64,000 bases of DNA from VRUE01 sp963704505 (GCA_963704505.1 OY969912.1:1116001-1180000), one strand, 5' to 3'. Positions 1 through 9,995 are shown, counted from the first letter of the stretch. Notes: a model not told the origin generated them from the letters alone. Program-made: numbers and translations.

Positions 1-40
1 GGCGCCTCTGACCCGCAGCTGCAAGGGGCGTGGATAGCCG

Positions 41-3000
41 ATGCGCTTCCGCGGCAAGAGCCTCGTAGCGATGCTCCTGCTGGCTGCCGCCGCGCTCGCG
101 GTGGCAGCGGTCCCGGCGAGTGCGGATCCGCCGTCGACGACGATCGGGCCGGTCAGCAAAGTCTCTTATGACTCGGCTCACGTGACCGGCGAAGTCGTCG
201 GCAAGCCGCCCTCGACGACAACCACATTCGAATACTCGACCGACGACGTCGAATGGGAAAAAGGCCCGTCTGAATTCACCTTCGGAGGGGTCACGAAGCC
301 GGTGGAAGCAAACCTCACCGGGCTCAAGGGCGGGACCAAGTACTACGTGCGGTTGTCGGCGACCAACTTCACCGATCCGGTGGCGATCTCACCCGGCCCC
401 GACCCTGAATTCACCACCCTCCCGGTCGATCCGCCGGTCGTGGACTCGATCGACAGTGCCGGCGAAGTCGAATACACGAGGGCGAAGGCGACCGGCAGGG
501 TCACCCGCCCGTCCAACGCGGACCACGCCTTCGACGCGCACTGCAACTTCGAATACCTCACGGATGCCGAATACGTCACCACCTCGACCGAGGTCGACAG
601 GCTGACCGTCCAGGCGACCGGCGGCACCTTCGTCCTCCGCTTCGCCGGCGTGAACAGCGCGGCGATCCCCTTCAACGCCTCCGCGGCCACCGTGGACGCG
701 GCGCTGGAAGCGCTGCCCGGCATCGGCGCCGGGAACGTCTCGGTGTCAGGCGGCCCGGGCGGCGGAGACGGCTCGACGCCGTACGAAATCACCTTCGGCG
801 GGACGCTGGTCGAAAAGAACGTCCCGGATTTCCGCCCGAACGCCACCGGGCTGACCGGCCCTGGTACCGCGGCCACCGTCGAAACCACCACCCAGGGCCG
901 GGCGGTGGGCTTCGAAGGCGCCGGCCAGGCCGGTTGCGCTCCGGAAAGCTCGATCGAAAAAGCGGGATCCTCTGACGTCAGCGCCCAGCTCTCGGGCCTG
1001 ATCCCGGGGACGAAATACCACCTGCGACTGTCGGCGTCGAACGCGGGCGGCAGCGATGCGAAAGTCGCCTCCACCTTCACCACCTCCTCCCCGGTGCCCC
1101 CGCCCGCCGTCCTCGTCACCGACAACGCCTCGGAAGTCCAGTACCGGACGGCCAAGGTGAGCGGCGAAGTGCAGCGCCCCCCGGGCGTCGATCCGACGCT
1201 TGATGTCACCTGCAACTTCGAATACGTCACCGACGCGCAGTTCGCCTCGACGGAATTCGAAGGCGCCTCGCCGGTGGCGTGCGCGGGCGACAGCCCGATC
1301 CACGCGGAAGGCGCCTCGAAAGTCACGGCCGAACTCGGAGGCCTCGAACCCGGGACGAAATACCACCTGCGATTGAGCGTGTCGAATGCCGGGGGCAGCA
1401 AATCAAAAGCGGCGCCTGCCGCCTTCACCACGCTGGGCCCGATCCCGGCGGCGAGCATCGTCGAAGTCAACCCCGCCGCCGCCGTCGGCTACTCGCTCGC
1501 CACCCTGTCCGCGAAAATCGACCGCCCGTCGGGCAGCGACGCGGCGCTCGACGTCGGCTGCACCTTCGAATTCATCAGCGACGCCGGCTACGTCAACTCG
1601 ACCGAGGTCGACCGGTTGACCATCCAGGCGACCGGCGGCACCTTCGTCCTCGGCTTCGAAGGCGTGGAAAGCGCGCCGATCCCCTTCGACGCGTCGGCGA
1701 GCGCCGTCGCAGCGGCACTGGAAGGCTTCGCCGGCATCGGCTCGGGCAACGTCGCCGTGACCGGCGGCCCGGGGAACAAAGAGGGGTCGGCTCCCTACCT
1801 GATCACCTTCAAAGGGACGCTCGTCAACAAAAACATCGCGGACATCGGCCAGAACGGCTCCGGGCTGACCGGCGCGAACGTCGCAGCCAACCTGGAAACG
1901 ATCACCCAGGGGCACCAGGAAGGCTTCGAAGGCGCCAACCAGTCGGGCTGCAATCCGGAAAACCCGGTCCACAAAGAAGGCGTCTCGAAAGTGGAAACGA
2001 CGGTCGGGCTGTCGCCGGGAACCAAATACCACCAGCGCCTCTCGATATCGAACGGCGGCGGGTCCGAAGTGAAGGTGGGCCCCGAATTCACGACCACCGG
2101 CCCGCAGCCCCTGCCGACGCCGACCCTCAGCTCGATCTCGAACGTCACCGGGACCACCGCTCACGTCTCCGGGAGTGTCAATCCAAACGGGACAGAACCG
2201 AGCTTCCAGGGCGAATGGATCGTCCAGTGCACGCCCGGGTGCGGCACGCCGCAGGGCCAGTTCTTCTACCCGGAACTGGAAGTGAAATCGGTCGAGGCCG
2301 ACCTGATCGGGCTCGAGCCCAACACGTCCTACCAGGTCAAAATCACCGCCTACAACTTCATCGGCGGCACCGTCGACTCGGCGCCGCTCAGCTTCAAAAC
2401 CACCCAGCTCGCCCCGACGGTCTCAACCGGGTTCGCGTCGGAAATCAAAAAACACTCGGCATTGCTCGAAGGCGAAGTCAATCCCCACAACTCCGCGGTG
2501 ACCTACCAGTTCGAATGGGGCCTCGACGAAAGCTACGGCAACGCCGTTCCGGTCCCGGCCGAACCGCTGACCGGCATCAACAACTTCGTCCACGCCGTGA
2601 GCGCTCCGCTCAGCGGCCTTGCGGAAGGCACGATCTACCACTTCCGCCTGTCCGCGACCACCACCGAAACCGGCGAAACCAGCCATGGGGCCGATCACAC
2701 CTTCAGGACCCCGCCCGCGGGCACCTGCGCCAACGAACAGATTCGGTTCGAAACGAACTCGCTCGATCTTCCGGAATGCCGGGCCTACGAGATGGTGTCG
2801 CCGCTCAAGAAGAGCGGCAACGACGCCGGTTACCCATTGGGCTACGGCGGACCCGGCTATTCCGTGTCGACGGCGGATGGCAACGGCCTCATCTACCACA
2901 CCCGCGGAACGGTGGGCGAAGACGCGACGAGCGGGATCCAGTTCTACACCCAGGCGCACCGCGGATCGACCGGCTGGAGCGCGGCCAGCGCGCTCGCCAA

Positions 3001-4822
3001 GGGGAACCAGCCCGTGGTCAGCGTCCTCACCAACTATCCGAACATGCTGCTCTTCAGCCCGAGTCTCAGCAGAGCCTTTTGGGTCGCGGAAGGCTCCTGG
3101 ATCACCGAAGTCCCGCTCTCACCGACCCTGGGCGGGACCTCCGCCGCCTACCGCGCGAACACCGAAGGCGCGTCGCCGGTCGAATGGATCAGCAGGGCTC
3201 AGATCCCCAACCAAAAACCCGGGTTCGGTGAACTCAGCGGCACCCCGATCATCGTCGGCGGGTCGCCAGACCTGAACACCGTGTACTTCTGGTGGTACCC
3301 AACCCTGATGCCGGGCGACGAAGTCCGTGCCAACAACCACGGCTGGGGGCTCTACCAGTACTCGGACGGTGAACTCAAACACGCCGACACGCTGCCCGAC
3401 GGGAGCCAGCCGGAAGGCGGCTCGATTCCGGCGAACACCGTCAACGGCCCCTTCGGCCGAAACCCGGAATACATCTCTGCCGAGGTCACCCGCGGCGACG
3501 TCACCCCGGACGGGTCGGGCCTCTTCTTCGTCAGCCCCGACCCACAGTCCGGCCAGGGCCCGCCGGAGCTCTACTTCCACCACGGCGGGGACTCGACTCT
3601 GGTCTCTCGGACCGAGGACGGAAAAGCGGCGCCTTCGGGCGCATCCGCCACGACGGGAACCGGCACCGAATATGGGGGGGCCCAATTCGTCTTCGGGACC
3701 CCCGACGGCAAGACCGCGTTCTTCCAGTCCCAGGACGCGTTGACCTCCAACGCCCCCAAAGACACGGCGGTGAAGGCGTACCGCTACGACATCGAAACCG
3801 ACACGATCAGCTACCTACCGGGGGTTGGCGCCGCGACGATCGTCGCTTCTTCCGATGACGGCAGTCGCTTCCTCTTCGAAGGAGGGAAGATCGGGCTCTG
3901 GGACAACGGCCAGGTCAAGGTGGTCGCGAGCTCGGGCAGGCACCTGTTTCCCGCAAGGGCGACGGCCTCGGGGTCGGTCTTCGTCTTCCTGGCCGAAGGG
4001 ATCGAAGGTTTCCACTCCGGCCTCCCGTATTTCGCCCAGGTCTACCGCTACAACGTCAACCTCGAACAGCTCAGCTGCATCTCCTGCCCGCCCGCCGAAG
4101 TGGCCCCCACCGGCAGCGCGAGGGTCGGTCCCGTCGAAGCCGGCGGCTTGAACCCGAACTTCGTCATGTCGAGCGACGGCCAGCGGGTCTTCTTCCAATC
4201 GCCCGATCCGTTCTCGCCGTTGGACAAAAATGAAAAGGCCGATGTGTACGTGTGGACCCCGAATGGGATCTCCCTGCTCTCCACCGGCACCAACGCATAC
4301 GACTCGCTCCTCGTCGGCAACGACGAAAAAGGCAACAACGTCTTCTTCTCGACCAAAGCGGGCATCGCCCCGGATGACAACGACGGCCTCTACGACATCT
4401 ACGACGCACGGGTCGAAGGCGGGTTCAAGCAGAAACCCGCGGTGATCCCCTGCAGCGGCGTCGACCTGTGCCATGGCGCCCCGCAGGAACCCGCCTCCGA
4501 AGCCGGCGGCGGCAGTAACCAGTTCGTGATCAAGCCGACCCCGAAGTTCAGGGCGGCACCCGGCGGCCTCGCCAAAGGCAAGTTGACGCTGAGGATCACC
4601 GCCCCGGTAGCGGCGACCGTCACCGCCAGCGGCAAGGGCCTCCGCACGACCGGCCACACCAACTCGAAGCCAGGCACCTACAAGCTCGCGATCCCGCTCA
4701 AGCCGGCCTCGAAGAAGGCGCTCCGCAAGAAGCATGAAATGGCGATCCGAATCCACCTGCACTACTCACCGGAGAGCGGCACCCCGTCCTCCGCGGACGT
4801 CGCGCTGAACGTGAAGGGCTAA
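41..4822 (+). CDS. Type A exported protein: FN3 repeats plus TolB-like propeller (A1)
   Basis: Predicted 1593-residue exported protein of unknown function. A signal peptide (MRFRGKSLVAM..., hydrophobic core, ASA-D cleavage site) is followed by about six FN3-like modules (residues about 30-895). These are recognisable by recurring FEY...TDA, GTKYHLRLS and FTT segments. Modules 2 and 4 are interrupted by an inserted TGGTF domain (about residues 183-292 and 518-627). The rest is a TolB/PD40-like propeller (about 897-1470) opened by LPECRAYEMVSP. It carries CISC near residue 1346 and a closing YDARVEGG...C...CHG segment. Unlike its paralogues it ends in an extra beta domain (about 1505-1593) rather than a basic tail. 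The partner type B gene starts 6 bp downstream. Propeller and FN3 folds usually bind ligands or surfaces; no catalytic motif is visible. Glu is mostly written GAA. Confidence 0.88.
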   Translation: MRFRGKSLVAMLLLAAAALAVAAVPASADPPSTTIGPVSKVSYDSAHVTGEVVGKPPSTTTTFEYSTDDVEWEKGPSEFTFGGVTKPVEANLTGLKGGTKYYVRLSATNFTDPVAISPGPDPEFTTLPVDPPVVDSIDSAGEVEYTRAKATGRVTRPSNADHAFDAHCNFEYLTDAEYVTTSTEVDRLTVQATGGTFVLRFAGVNSAAIPFNASAATVDAALEALPGIGAGNVSVSGGPGGGDGSTPYEITFGGTLVEKNVPDFRPNATGLTGPGTAATVETTTQGRAVGFEGAGQAGCAPESSIEKAGSSDVSAQLSGLIPGTKYHLRLSASNAGGSDAKVASTFTTSSPVPPPAVLVTDNASEVQYRTAKVSGEVQRPPGVDPTLDVTCNFEYVTDAQFASTEFEGASPVACAGDSPIHAEGASKVTAELGGLEPGTKYHLRLSVSNAGGSKSKAAPAAFTTLGPIPAASIVEVNPAAAVGYSLATLSAKIDRPSGSDAALDVGCTFEFISDAGYVNSTEVDRLTIQATGGTFVLGFEGVESAPIPFDASASAVAAALEGFAGIGSGNVAVTGGPGNKEGSAPYLITFKGTLVNKNIADIGQNGSGLTGANVAANLETITQGHQEGFEGANQSGCNPENPVHKEGVSKVETTVGLSPGTKYHQRLSISNGGGSEVKVGPEFTTTGPQPLPTPTLSSISNVTGTTAHVSGSVNPNGTEPSFQGEWIVQCTPGCGTPQGQFFYPELEVKSVEADLIGLEPNTSYQVKITAYNFIGGTVDSAPLSFKTTQLAPTVSTGFASEIKKHSALLEGEVNPHNSAVTYQFEWGLDESYGNAVPVPAEPLTGINNFVHAVSAPLSGLAEGTIYHFRLSATTTETGETSHGADHTFRTPPAGTCANEQIRFETNSLDLPECRAYEMVSPLKKSGNDAGYPLGYGGPGYSVSTADGNGLIYHTRGTVGEDATSGIQFYTQAHRGSTGWSAASALAKGNQPVVSVLTNYPNMLLFSPSLSRAFWVAEGSWITEVPLSPTLGGTSAAYRANTEGASPVEWISRAQIPNQKPGFGELSGTPIIVGGSPDLNTVYFWWYPTLMPGDEVRANNHGWGLYQYSDGELKHADTLPDGSQPEGGSIPANTVNGPFGRNPEYISAEVTRGDVTPDGSGLFFVSPDPQSGQGPPELYFHHGGDSTLVSRTEDGKAAPSGASATTGTGTEYGGAQFVFGTPDGKTAFFQSQDALTSNAPKDTAVKAYRYDIETDTISYLPGVGAATIVASSDDGSRFLFEGGKIGLWDNGQVKVVASSGRHLFPARATASGSVFVFLAEGIEGFHSGLPYFAQVYRYNVNLEQLSCISCPPAEVAPTGSARVGPVEAGGLNPNFVMSSDGQRVFFQSPDPFSPLDKNEKADVYVWTPNGISLLSTGTNAYDSLLVGNDEKGNNVFFSTKAGIAPDDNDGLYDIYDARVEGGFKQKPAVIPCSGVDLCHGAPQEPASEAGGGSNQFVIKPTPKFRAAPGGLAKGKLTLRITAPVAATVTASGKGLRTTGHTNSKPGTYKLAIPLKPASKKALRKKHEMAIRIHLHYSPESGTPSSADVALNVKG
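587..916 (+). repeat. TGGTF insertion domain, copy 1 (inside FN3 module 2 of A1)
   Basis: This in-frame segment encodes STEVDRLTVQATGGTF..., AATVDAALEALPGIG and VSGGPGG, and ends near TTTQG. It splits an FN3 loop that is continuous in FN3 module 3 of the same protein (FEYVTDAQF...FEGAS). It is closely similar in nucleotide sequence to the copy at 1594-1920. Confidence 0.75.
1594..1920 (+). repeat. TGGTF insertion domain, copy 2 (inside FN3 module 4 of A1)
   Basis: Second copy of the same roughly 110-residue module, in the same FN3 loop position (after FEFISDAGYVN, before FEGANQSGC). It shares long nearly identical stretches with copy 1, such as accgaggtcgac and gcgaccggcggcacc, which points to duplication of an FN3-plus-insert unit within the gene. 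Confidence 0.75.
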
Positions 4823-4828
4823 GCAGAT

Positions 4829-7800
4829 ATGACCAACAGCAAGAAGACCCAGATCAGCTCACGCGCCCCGGTGAAGCGGGTCCTGCTCGCCTTCGCGGCG
4901 ATCGCGGTCACCGCCCTGGCGCTCTGCGGAACGGCGCAGGCCGAAGGCGAATTCGGTATCGCGCCCGGCAGCTTCCTGACCGAACTCTCGACCACCGCCG
5001 CCGGGGGACACCCGGACCTGAGGACGAGGTTCCAGTTCAAGATCAATCCGAACAACACGCTCGCCGGCGGCAGCACCGCCAAGTCCTTCCAGATCGAACT
5101 TCCGAAAGGGTTGATCGGGGCGCCTCCCGCGGTGCCGACCTGCCCGATCGCCAAAGCGATTCTCTTCTTCGAACCGTGTCCGCGCGAGAGCATGATCGGC
5201 ACCAGCACGGTTCAGACGGCACTCGGCTCCTTCGGCTTCCTCACCTTGAGCCAGCCGGTCTACAGCGTCAATCCGTATCCCGGAGAGCCGGCGGCCTTCG
5301 CCTTCAACGCCCTTTTCCCGGTGAGGATCGACACCTTCGTGCGACCTGACGGCGACTACGGCGTCACCGTCAGCGGAGAAAACCTGACGCAGGCATCCTC
5401 GCTGGTCATGAGCGATCTGACCCTCTGGGGTGTCCCGGCCGATCACAGCGGCCCGGGCCCGATCGCGAACGGCCTCGAAGGGCGCAACTACGGCGGCCCG
5501 AACCCGAACTCGAAACGGATCCCCTTCCTGACCAACCCGACCGAATGCGGCGGCACCCCGCTGACTGCGCACATCAATGCCCAGCCCTGGGCGAACCCCG
5601 CGTTCAACGCCTCGGCGGATTACACGATCGGGACGATCACCGGCTGCAACGAAATCGGGTTCTCGCCGTCGATCGAAGCGAAGCCGACCACCAACCTGGC
5701 AGGGGCGCCGTCGGGTCTGGAATTCGGCCTCCACATGCCGCAGCACAACCTGGTCACGGGAACCAACGAGGTGCAGGTCCTGACGATTCGCGCGACCGAA
5801 GGGCAATTCCGGGTCGGCCTGGGGCCCGAAACGAGCCCCGACCTGCCCTTCAGCGCCAGCGCCGCCGAAGTTCAGAGCGCCCTCGAAGCGCTTCCGGCGA
5901 TCGGGCCCGGCAACGTCACCGTGTTCGGCGGCCCGGGTGAACAGCTCGGGGCCAACCCGTACGTCCTCACCTTCGGTGGCGTGCTCGGCTACTCCGATGT
6001 CGAACAGATCAGCGTCAAAAACGGAACCGAACCACTGAAACTGCCGATCGAAGGCGGGACCAAACCCGGCCTCGCCGAAGTTGCGACCGCGCTGCCGGGC
6101 GTTCCCGGCGGCTCGATCACCGAAGAAAGCGCCACCGCCCAGCTGCGGGACGCCGAGATCACCCTGCCGGACGGGATGACGATCAACCCGCCGGCCGCCG
6201 ACGGCCTCCAGGCCTGCTCGATGCAGCAGGTGGGAATCTCCGCGTCGGGCCGGCCCAACGGGAACCCGGTCGCCTGTCCCGACGCCTCCAAGCTCGGCAC
6301 CGTCAAAGTCGTGTCACCGGCGATCGAGAACGACCTGCCCGGGACGCTCTACCTGGCGACCGAGCACGAAAACCCGCGCGGCAGCCTGTTTGCCGTCTAC
6401 CTGATCGTCGCCGACCCGGCCAGCGGCGTCCTGGTGAAGATCCCCGGCGCGATCGATCCGGATCCGAGCACCGGCCAGCTGACGTTCAGTTTCGAGGAAA
6501 ACCCCCAGCTGCCGATCGAAGACCTCGAAGTCGGCCTGTTCGCCGGCCCGCGGGCGCCGCTCAAGACTCCGGACGCGTGCGGCCGGCACACGACCAACGC
6601 GCTGCTGACCCCTTGGACGTCTCCGGAAGGCGCGGACGCCGAACTCGAAAGCTCCTTCCAGCTCACCGCCGGGCCCGACGGTCTCGCCTGCCGGCCCGAG
6701 GGCGCCGCGGCCCCCAATAACCCCGGCTTCTCGGCCGGGACGATCAGTCCGACCGTCAAAGCCTTCACCCCGTTCCTCTTCAAGCTCACAAGGCCCGACG
6801 GGACCCAGCGGGTGAAATCGATCGAAACGACACTGCCCAAGGGCCTGCTGGCGAAGCTCGCCGGCGTCTCGATCTGCTCCGCCGCGAACCTCGCGGCGGC
6901 GGAGGGCAACAGCGGCAGGGCGGAGCAGGCGGCCTCGAGCTGTCCCGCCAACTCCCAGATCGGCTCGGTCGACACCGGCCTGGGGGCCGGCTCGACTCCG
7001 CTTCACATTCCCGGCAAGGTCTACCTCGCCGGCCCGTACAAAGGCGCCCCGGTGTCGATCGCGATCGTCACCCCGGCCGTCGCGGGGCCGTTCGACCTCG
7101 GCTCGGTCGTCGTCCGGGCTGCGCTCTTCATCGACCCGGTCACGACCCAGGCCCACGTCGTCTCCGACCCGCTGCCGACGATCATCAACGGGGTCCCGCT
7201 CGATCTCCGATCGGTGGGCCTCAACCTCGACCGGCCGAGCTTCACCCTCAACCCGACCAGCTGCAACCCGGCGGCGGTGCTCGGCGGGGTCACCTCGGTG
7301 TTCGACCAGCGCGTCTCCTTCACCAGTCCCTTCCAGGTCGGCGACTGCCCGGTCCTGCCCTTCAAGCCTTCGCTGAAGCTGGCGCTCAAGGGCTCGGTCC
7401 GGCGCCTCGCCCACCCGAGCCTGACCGCGACCCTCACCGCTCGTCCCGGCGACGCCAACATCGCCGCCGCCCAGGTCAAATTGCCGAAAGCGGCCTTCCT
7501 CGACAACACCCACATCGGGGACGTCTGCACCCGGCCACAGTTCGCGGCGGAACAATGCCCGCCCGGATCCGTCTACGGCTCCGCCAGCGCGACCACGCCG
7601 CTCGTCGACAACGTCCTCAACGGCCCGGTCTACCTGCGCGCGAACCCCGAACACAAACTGCCCGACCTGGTCGCCGTCCTCAAGGGGCCGGCGAGCCAGC
7701 CGATCGAGGTCGACCTGGCCGGCAAAACCGACGCGGTCAAGGGCGCCCTGCGCAGCACCTTCGAAGCGGTGCCCGACGTCCCGGTGACGCAGTTCAGCCT

Positions 7801-7981
7801 CACCCTGCTCGGCGGCAAGAAGGGCCTGATCGAAATGAGCCAGGGCTTCTGCGCCAACCCGGACGCGACGGTCAGCTTCGACGCGCAGAACGGCAATGGC
7901 TTCGTCGCCACGCCGAAGGTCGCCGCGAAGTGCCCGAAGGCCAAGAAGAAGCACAAGCGCGCGGACCGCAAGTCGAAGTAG
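4829..7981 (+). CDS. Type B exported four-module Cys-pair protein (B1)
   Basis: Predicted 1050-residue exported protein with no family I recognise. The signal peptide ends near GTAQA-E and is followed by the type B N-terminal motif AGGHPDL. Four modules follow, starting near residues 89, 442, 664 and 884. Each reads LPxG..., a Cys, a second Cys in a CPxxSxxG context, then a P...G.VYL strand. Module 3 contains KVYLAGPYKGAP, the most conserved segment of the family. A TGGTF-type insertion (NEVQVLTIRATEGQF...) lies between modules 1 and 2. The C-terminus is basic (KKKHKRADRKSK). The gene follows A1 by 6 bp and almost certainly shares its mRNA. The Cys pairs suggest disulfides and an extracytoplasmic location; role unknown. 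Confidence 0.87.
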   Translation: MTNSKKTQISSRAPVKRVLLAFAAIAVTALALCGTAQAEGEFGIAPGSFLTELSTTAAGGHPDLRTRFQFKINPNNTLAGGSTAKSFQIELPKGLIGAPPAVPTCPIAKAILFFEPCPRESMIGTSTVQTALGSFGFLTLSQPVYSVNPYPGEPAAFAFNALFPVRIDTFVRPDGDYGVTVSGENLTQASSLVMSDLTLWGVPADHSGPGPIANGLEGRNYGGPNPNSKRIPFLTNPTECGGTPLTAHINAQPWANPAFNASADYTIGTITGCNEIGFSPSIEAKPTTNLAGAPSGLEFGLHMPQHNLVTGTNEVQVLTIRATEGQFRVGLGPETSPDLPFSASAAEVQSALEALPAIGPGNVTVFGGPGEQLGANPYVLTFGGVLGYSDVEQISVKNGTEPLKLPIEGGTKPGLAEVATALPGVPGGSITEESATAQLRDAEITLPDGMTINPPAADGLQACSMQQVGISASGRPNGNPVACPDASKLGTVKVVSPAIENDLPGTLYLATEHENPRGSLFAVYLIVADPASGVLVKIPGAIDPDPSTGQLTFSFEENPQLPIEDLEVGLFAGPRAPLKTPDACGRHTTNALLTPWTSPEGADAELESSFQLTAGPDGLACRPEGAAAPNNPGFSAGTISPTVKAFTPFLFKLTRPDGTQRVKSIETTLPKGLLAKLAGVSICSAANLAAAEGNSGRAEQAASSCPANSQIGSVDTGLGAGSTPLHIPGKVYLAGPYKGAPVSIAIVTPAVAGPFDLGSVVVRAALFIDPVTTQAHVVSDPLPTIINGVPLDLRSVGLNLDRPSFTLNPTSCNPAAVLGGVTSVFDQRVSFTSPFQVGDCPVLPFKPSLKLALKGSVRRLAHPSLTATLTARPGDANIAAAQVKLPKAAFLDNTHIGDVCTRPQFAAEQCPPGSVYGSASATTPLVDNVLNGPVYLRANPEHKLPDLVAVLKGPASQPIEVDLAGKTDAVKGALRSTFEAVPDVPVTQFSLTLLGGKKGLIEMSQGFCANPDATVSFDAQNGNGFVATPKVAAKCPKAKKKHKRADRKSK
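5757..6060 (+). repeat. TGGTF-type insertion domain in B1
   Basis: Encodes NEVQVLTIRATEGQF, AAEVQSALEALPAIGPGN and VFGGPGE. This is the same module as the A1 insertions but more diverged. It lies between Cys-pair modules 1 and 2 of B1; B2, B4 and B5 have no equivalent here. Confidence 0.65.
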
Positions 7982-8227
7982 AGCGGTCCGCTTAAAATAC
8001 GGATCAGTCTTTTACTGGATCGGTCAGGAATAGACGAGAGATCCCAGTTTCAGAGCCAAAAACCGCTCTTCATGTTCTCTCGGTGAAGTCTTGTACCGGC
8101 AATGTCACCGGCTCTAAAATGTGGAAAGATGTATATCTGCTCGGTCGCTTTCCACGGCTGGGCGGGAATGACATGCCAGGCGCCGATCCCGCCCCTCGGG
8201 AGCCGGATCGCGCACACAGGGGAGCCC

Positions 8228-8914
8228 ATGGTCGCCGAACAGGCGAAGCCGCCAAAACCAGAGCCCGAGCCGTCCGCGCCCCTGCCGCGCGGGCATCACG
8301 ACCTACCTCGGGATGTGGTTGAGCGCCACCAGCGCGATCGCGTCGTCGCGGCGGTAGCGTCGGTGATCGCCGAGCGCGGGTACGGGGGGCTGACGATCGA
8401 ACGGATCACCGACGTCGCCCGCGTCTCTCGCACCACGTTCTACAACCATTTCGCCAACAAACAGGAGGCCGTGCTCGGTGCCCACACGGCGACCTTCGAA
8501 CGGCTGCTCGCCGTCATCGAGGAGGCGGCGTGCGCGCGTGAAGAGTGGCCGGAAAAGGTGGGGGCGAGCATCGTCGCCACCTTCCGCTTCGCCGGCGCGC
8601 GACCCGAGGAGGCGCAGTTGCTCGCCACCCAGCTCAGCTCGGCCGACATACCTCTCGCGCCGCGGGCCCGTGCCTCCCACGATCAGCTCGCGGCCCTCCT
8701 CGAGGAGGGCCGGCGCCTCTACCCCGACGCGGCGGCGCTTCCCCCCTTGACCGAGCGTGTGCTCGTCGCCTCGATCGCCGCGATCCTCTCCCGCGGGCTG
8801 GTCGACGGAGAACTGGATCGATTCCCGGCGCTCGCGCCGCAGCTGGTCCAGCTCACCCTGATTCCTTACCTCGGCCCCGCGGAGGCGGCGCGGGCGGCGG
8901 CGTCATTCGCGTGA
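8228..8914 (+). CDS. TetR/AcrR-family transcriptional regulator
   Basis: A 228-residue one-component repressor. The N-terminal HTH is typical of TetR: about residues 34-80, with AVASVIAERGYGGLTIERI and VSRTTFYNHFANKQEAV. The rest is the all-helical ligand-binding half, ending PQLVQLTLIPYLGPAEAA. I place the start at ATG 8228, preceded by AGGGGAG, rather than at the upstream in-frame ATG 8102, which would add an atypical 42-residue extension. Its C-terminal half resembles that of the HTH-less protein at 50585. The ligand and regulated genes are not evident; autoregulation or control of the downstream acyl-CoA ligase is possible. Confidence 0.9.
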   Translation: MVAEQAKPPKPEPEPSAPLPRGHHDLPRDVVERHQRDRVVAAVASVIAERGYGGLTIERITDVARVSRTTFYNHFANKQEAVLGAHTATFERLLAVIEEAACAREEWPEKVGASIVATFRFAGARPEEAQLLATQLSSADIPLAPRARASHDQLAALLEEGRRLYPDAAALPPLTERVLVASIAAILSRGLVDGELDRFPALAPQLVQLTLIPYLGPAEAARAAASFA

Positions 8915-9095
8915 GCGCGCCCGGCCGAGCCGAAGCCTTGATCGGGGAGCGGCCCAGCGCCGCCGTCCCCGGGCGAATTGCCGGCGTCTCCTCTCCCTGG
9001 AGGACGGCGGCATGCGGGCATCCCGGACAGAAGTCCCCGGGAGGCGCCCAGCGAAACCGCGGCACACCCGGGCGCCAGATGGGGCTTGTCCCGAG

Positions 9096-9120
9096 CCCCG
9101 GCGCCCGGGGTCGCGGTTTT
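9096..9120 (+). terminator. Hairpin with T-run downstream of the TetR gene
   Basis: CCCCGG, a CGC loop and CCGGGG form a perfect 6-bp GC stem (9096-9110), followed within a few bases by TTTT (9117-9120). It lies between the TetR stop and the DCC-family start, so it could end the TetR transcript. Confidence 0.45.
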
Positions 9121-9136
9121 CTCCACAATCCCCGGC

Positions 9137-9544
9137 ATGGACCAAGACCGCCCGCTCGTCCTCTATGACTCGGACTGTGGCTTCTGCAAGTGGCTGTTGT
9201 CCCTGCTCCTGAGCTGGGACCGCGGCGGGCGCTTGCGCCCGGTAGCCCTGCAGAGCGCTGAGGCCGAGGCCCTGCTCGACGGGCTCAGCCCGGCCGAGCG
9301 GATGCAGTCGTGGCACCTGATCGAACCGGGCGGCACCCTGCGGTCGGGGGGCGAGGCGCTGCCCGTGCTGCTCTCGGAGCTCCCCGCCGGCCGGCTCCCG
9401 GCCTCGGCGTTCGCGCGTTTCCCGGGGCTCACCGACCGCGGATACCGATGGGTCGCCGAGCATCGCTCGGGGCTCTCGAGGTGGGTCCCAAAGGGATCGA
9501 AGCGCCGAGCCGCGCGGGCCGTCGCGCGGCGTGAGCGCGACTGA
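9137..9544 (+). CDS. DCC-family (DUF393) thiol-disulfide oxidoreductase-like protein
   Basis: A 135-residue protein of the DCC/DUF393 family, named after its DxxCxxC signature. That signature is seen here as LVLYDSDCGFCKW near the N-terminus, giving a CxxC pair in a thioredoxin-like context. Members are predicted to do redox chemistry, but substrates are mostly unknown. I chose ATG 9137 because the DCC motif normally starts within 10-15 residues of the N-terminus; the longer reading from 8978 adds low-complexity Pro/Gly/Arg sequence. The next gene follows by 32 bp, so the two may be cotranscribed. Confidence 0.85.
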   Translation: MDQDRPLVLYDSDCGFCKWLLSLLLSWDRGGRLRPVALQSAEAEALLDGLSPAERMQSWHLIEPGGTLRSGGEALPVLLSELPAGRLPASAFARFPGLTDRGYRWVAEHRSGLSRWVPKGSKRRAARAVARRERD

Positions 9545-9576
9545 CCCATTCGGCGCTCCGGCCCGTATCCATCCAG

Positions 9577-9966
9577 ATGCCTGAGAAGCGCGCCAATGCC
9601 ACGGTCCTGACCGCGGCGGTCCTCTCGACCCGGATCGCCTACGGCCTCGCCCTGCTGGCCGCGCCGTCCCGGGTCGCCGGCGGGCGCTGGCTCGGTGCCG
9701 GAGCCGGCCTGCCCGCCGCTTCGGTTGCCCTGCGCGGCGTCGGCGCGCGCGAGGTCGCCCTGCACGGCCTCGCCCTCGGCGCCCTCCTGCGCGGCGCGCC
9801 GGTGCGGCCCTGGCTGGCGGCGAGCGTCGCCGGCGATCTGGCCGACATCGGCGCGACCGCGGCGGCGCGCGGCGCACTGCCCGCCGGCAGCGCCGGCGCC
9901 ACCGGTGCGGTGGCCGGGGGCTCGGCGCTCCTCAGCCTCGTCTCGGCGGCGCTGGTCGCCGAGTAG
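9577..9966 (+). CDS. Small hydrophobic membrane protein, unknown function
   Basis: A 129-residue Ala/Gly/Leu-rich protein with about three or four hydrophobic stretches (RIAYGLALLAAP, VALHGLALGALL, LAASVAGDLADIGATAAA, LLSLVSAALVAE). It has no catalytic motif I recognise. It sits between the DCC-family gene and the acyl-CoA ligase (29-bp gap to the latter), all on the same strand, so it probably shares their transcript. It resembles small uncharacterised actinobacterial membrane proteins; I cannot assign a family. Confidence 0.65.
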   Translation: MPEKRANATVLTAAVLSTRIAYGLALLAAPSRVAGGRWLGAGAGLPAASVALRGVGAREVALHGLALGALLRGAPVRPWLAASVAGDLADIGATAAARGALPAGSAGATGAVAGGSALLSLVSAALVAE

Positions 9967-9995
9967 TCGCTGTTCCCCCGGATACGATCGCCTCG

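Noticed and set aside
8002..8021. Imperfect hairpin (GATC-AGT / ACT-G-GATC) after B1 as a terminator
   Set aside because: Short stem with a bulge, low GC content and no following T-run; too weak to call.
8978..9136. N-terminal extension of the DCC-family protein
   Set aside because: Low-complexity sequence overlapping a terminator-like hairpin; the family normally starts near the DCC motif.
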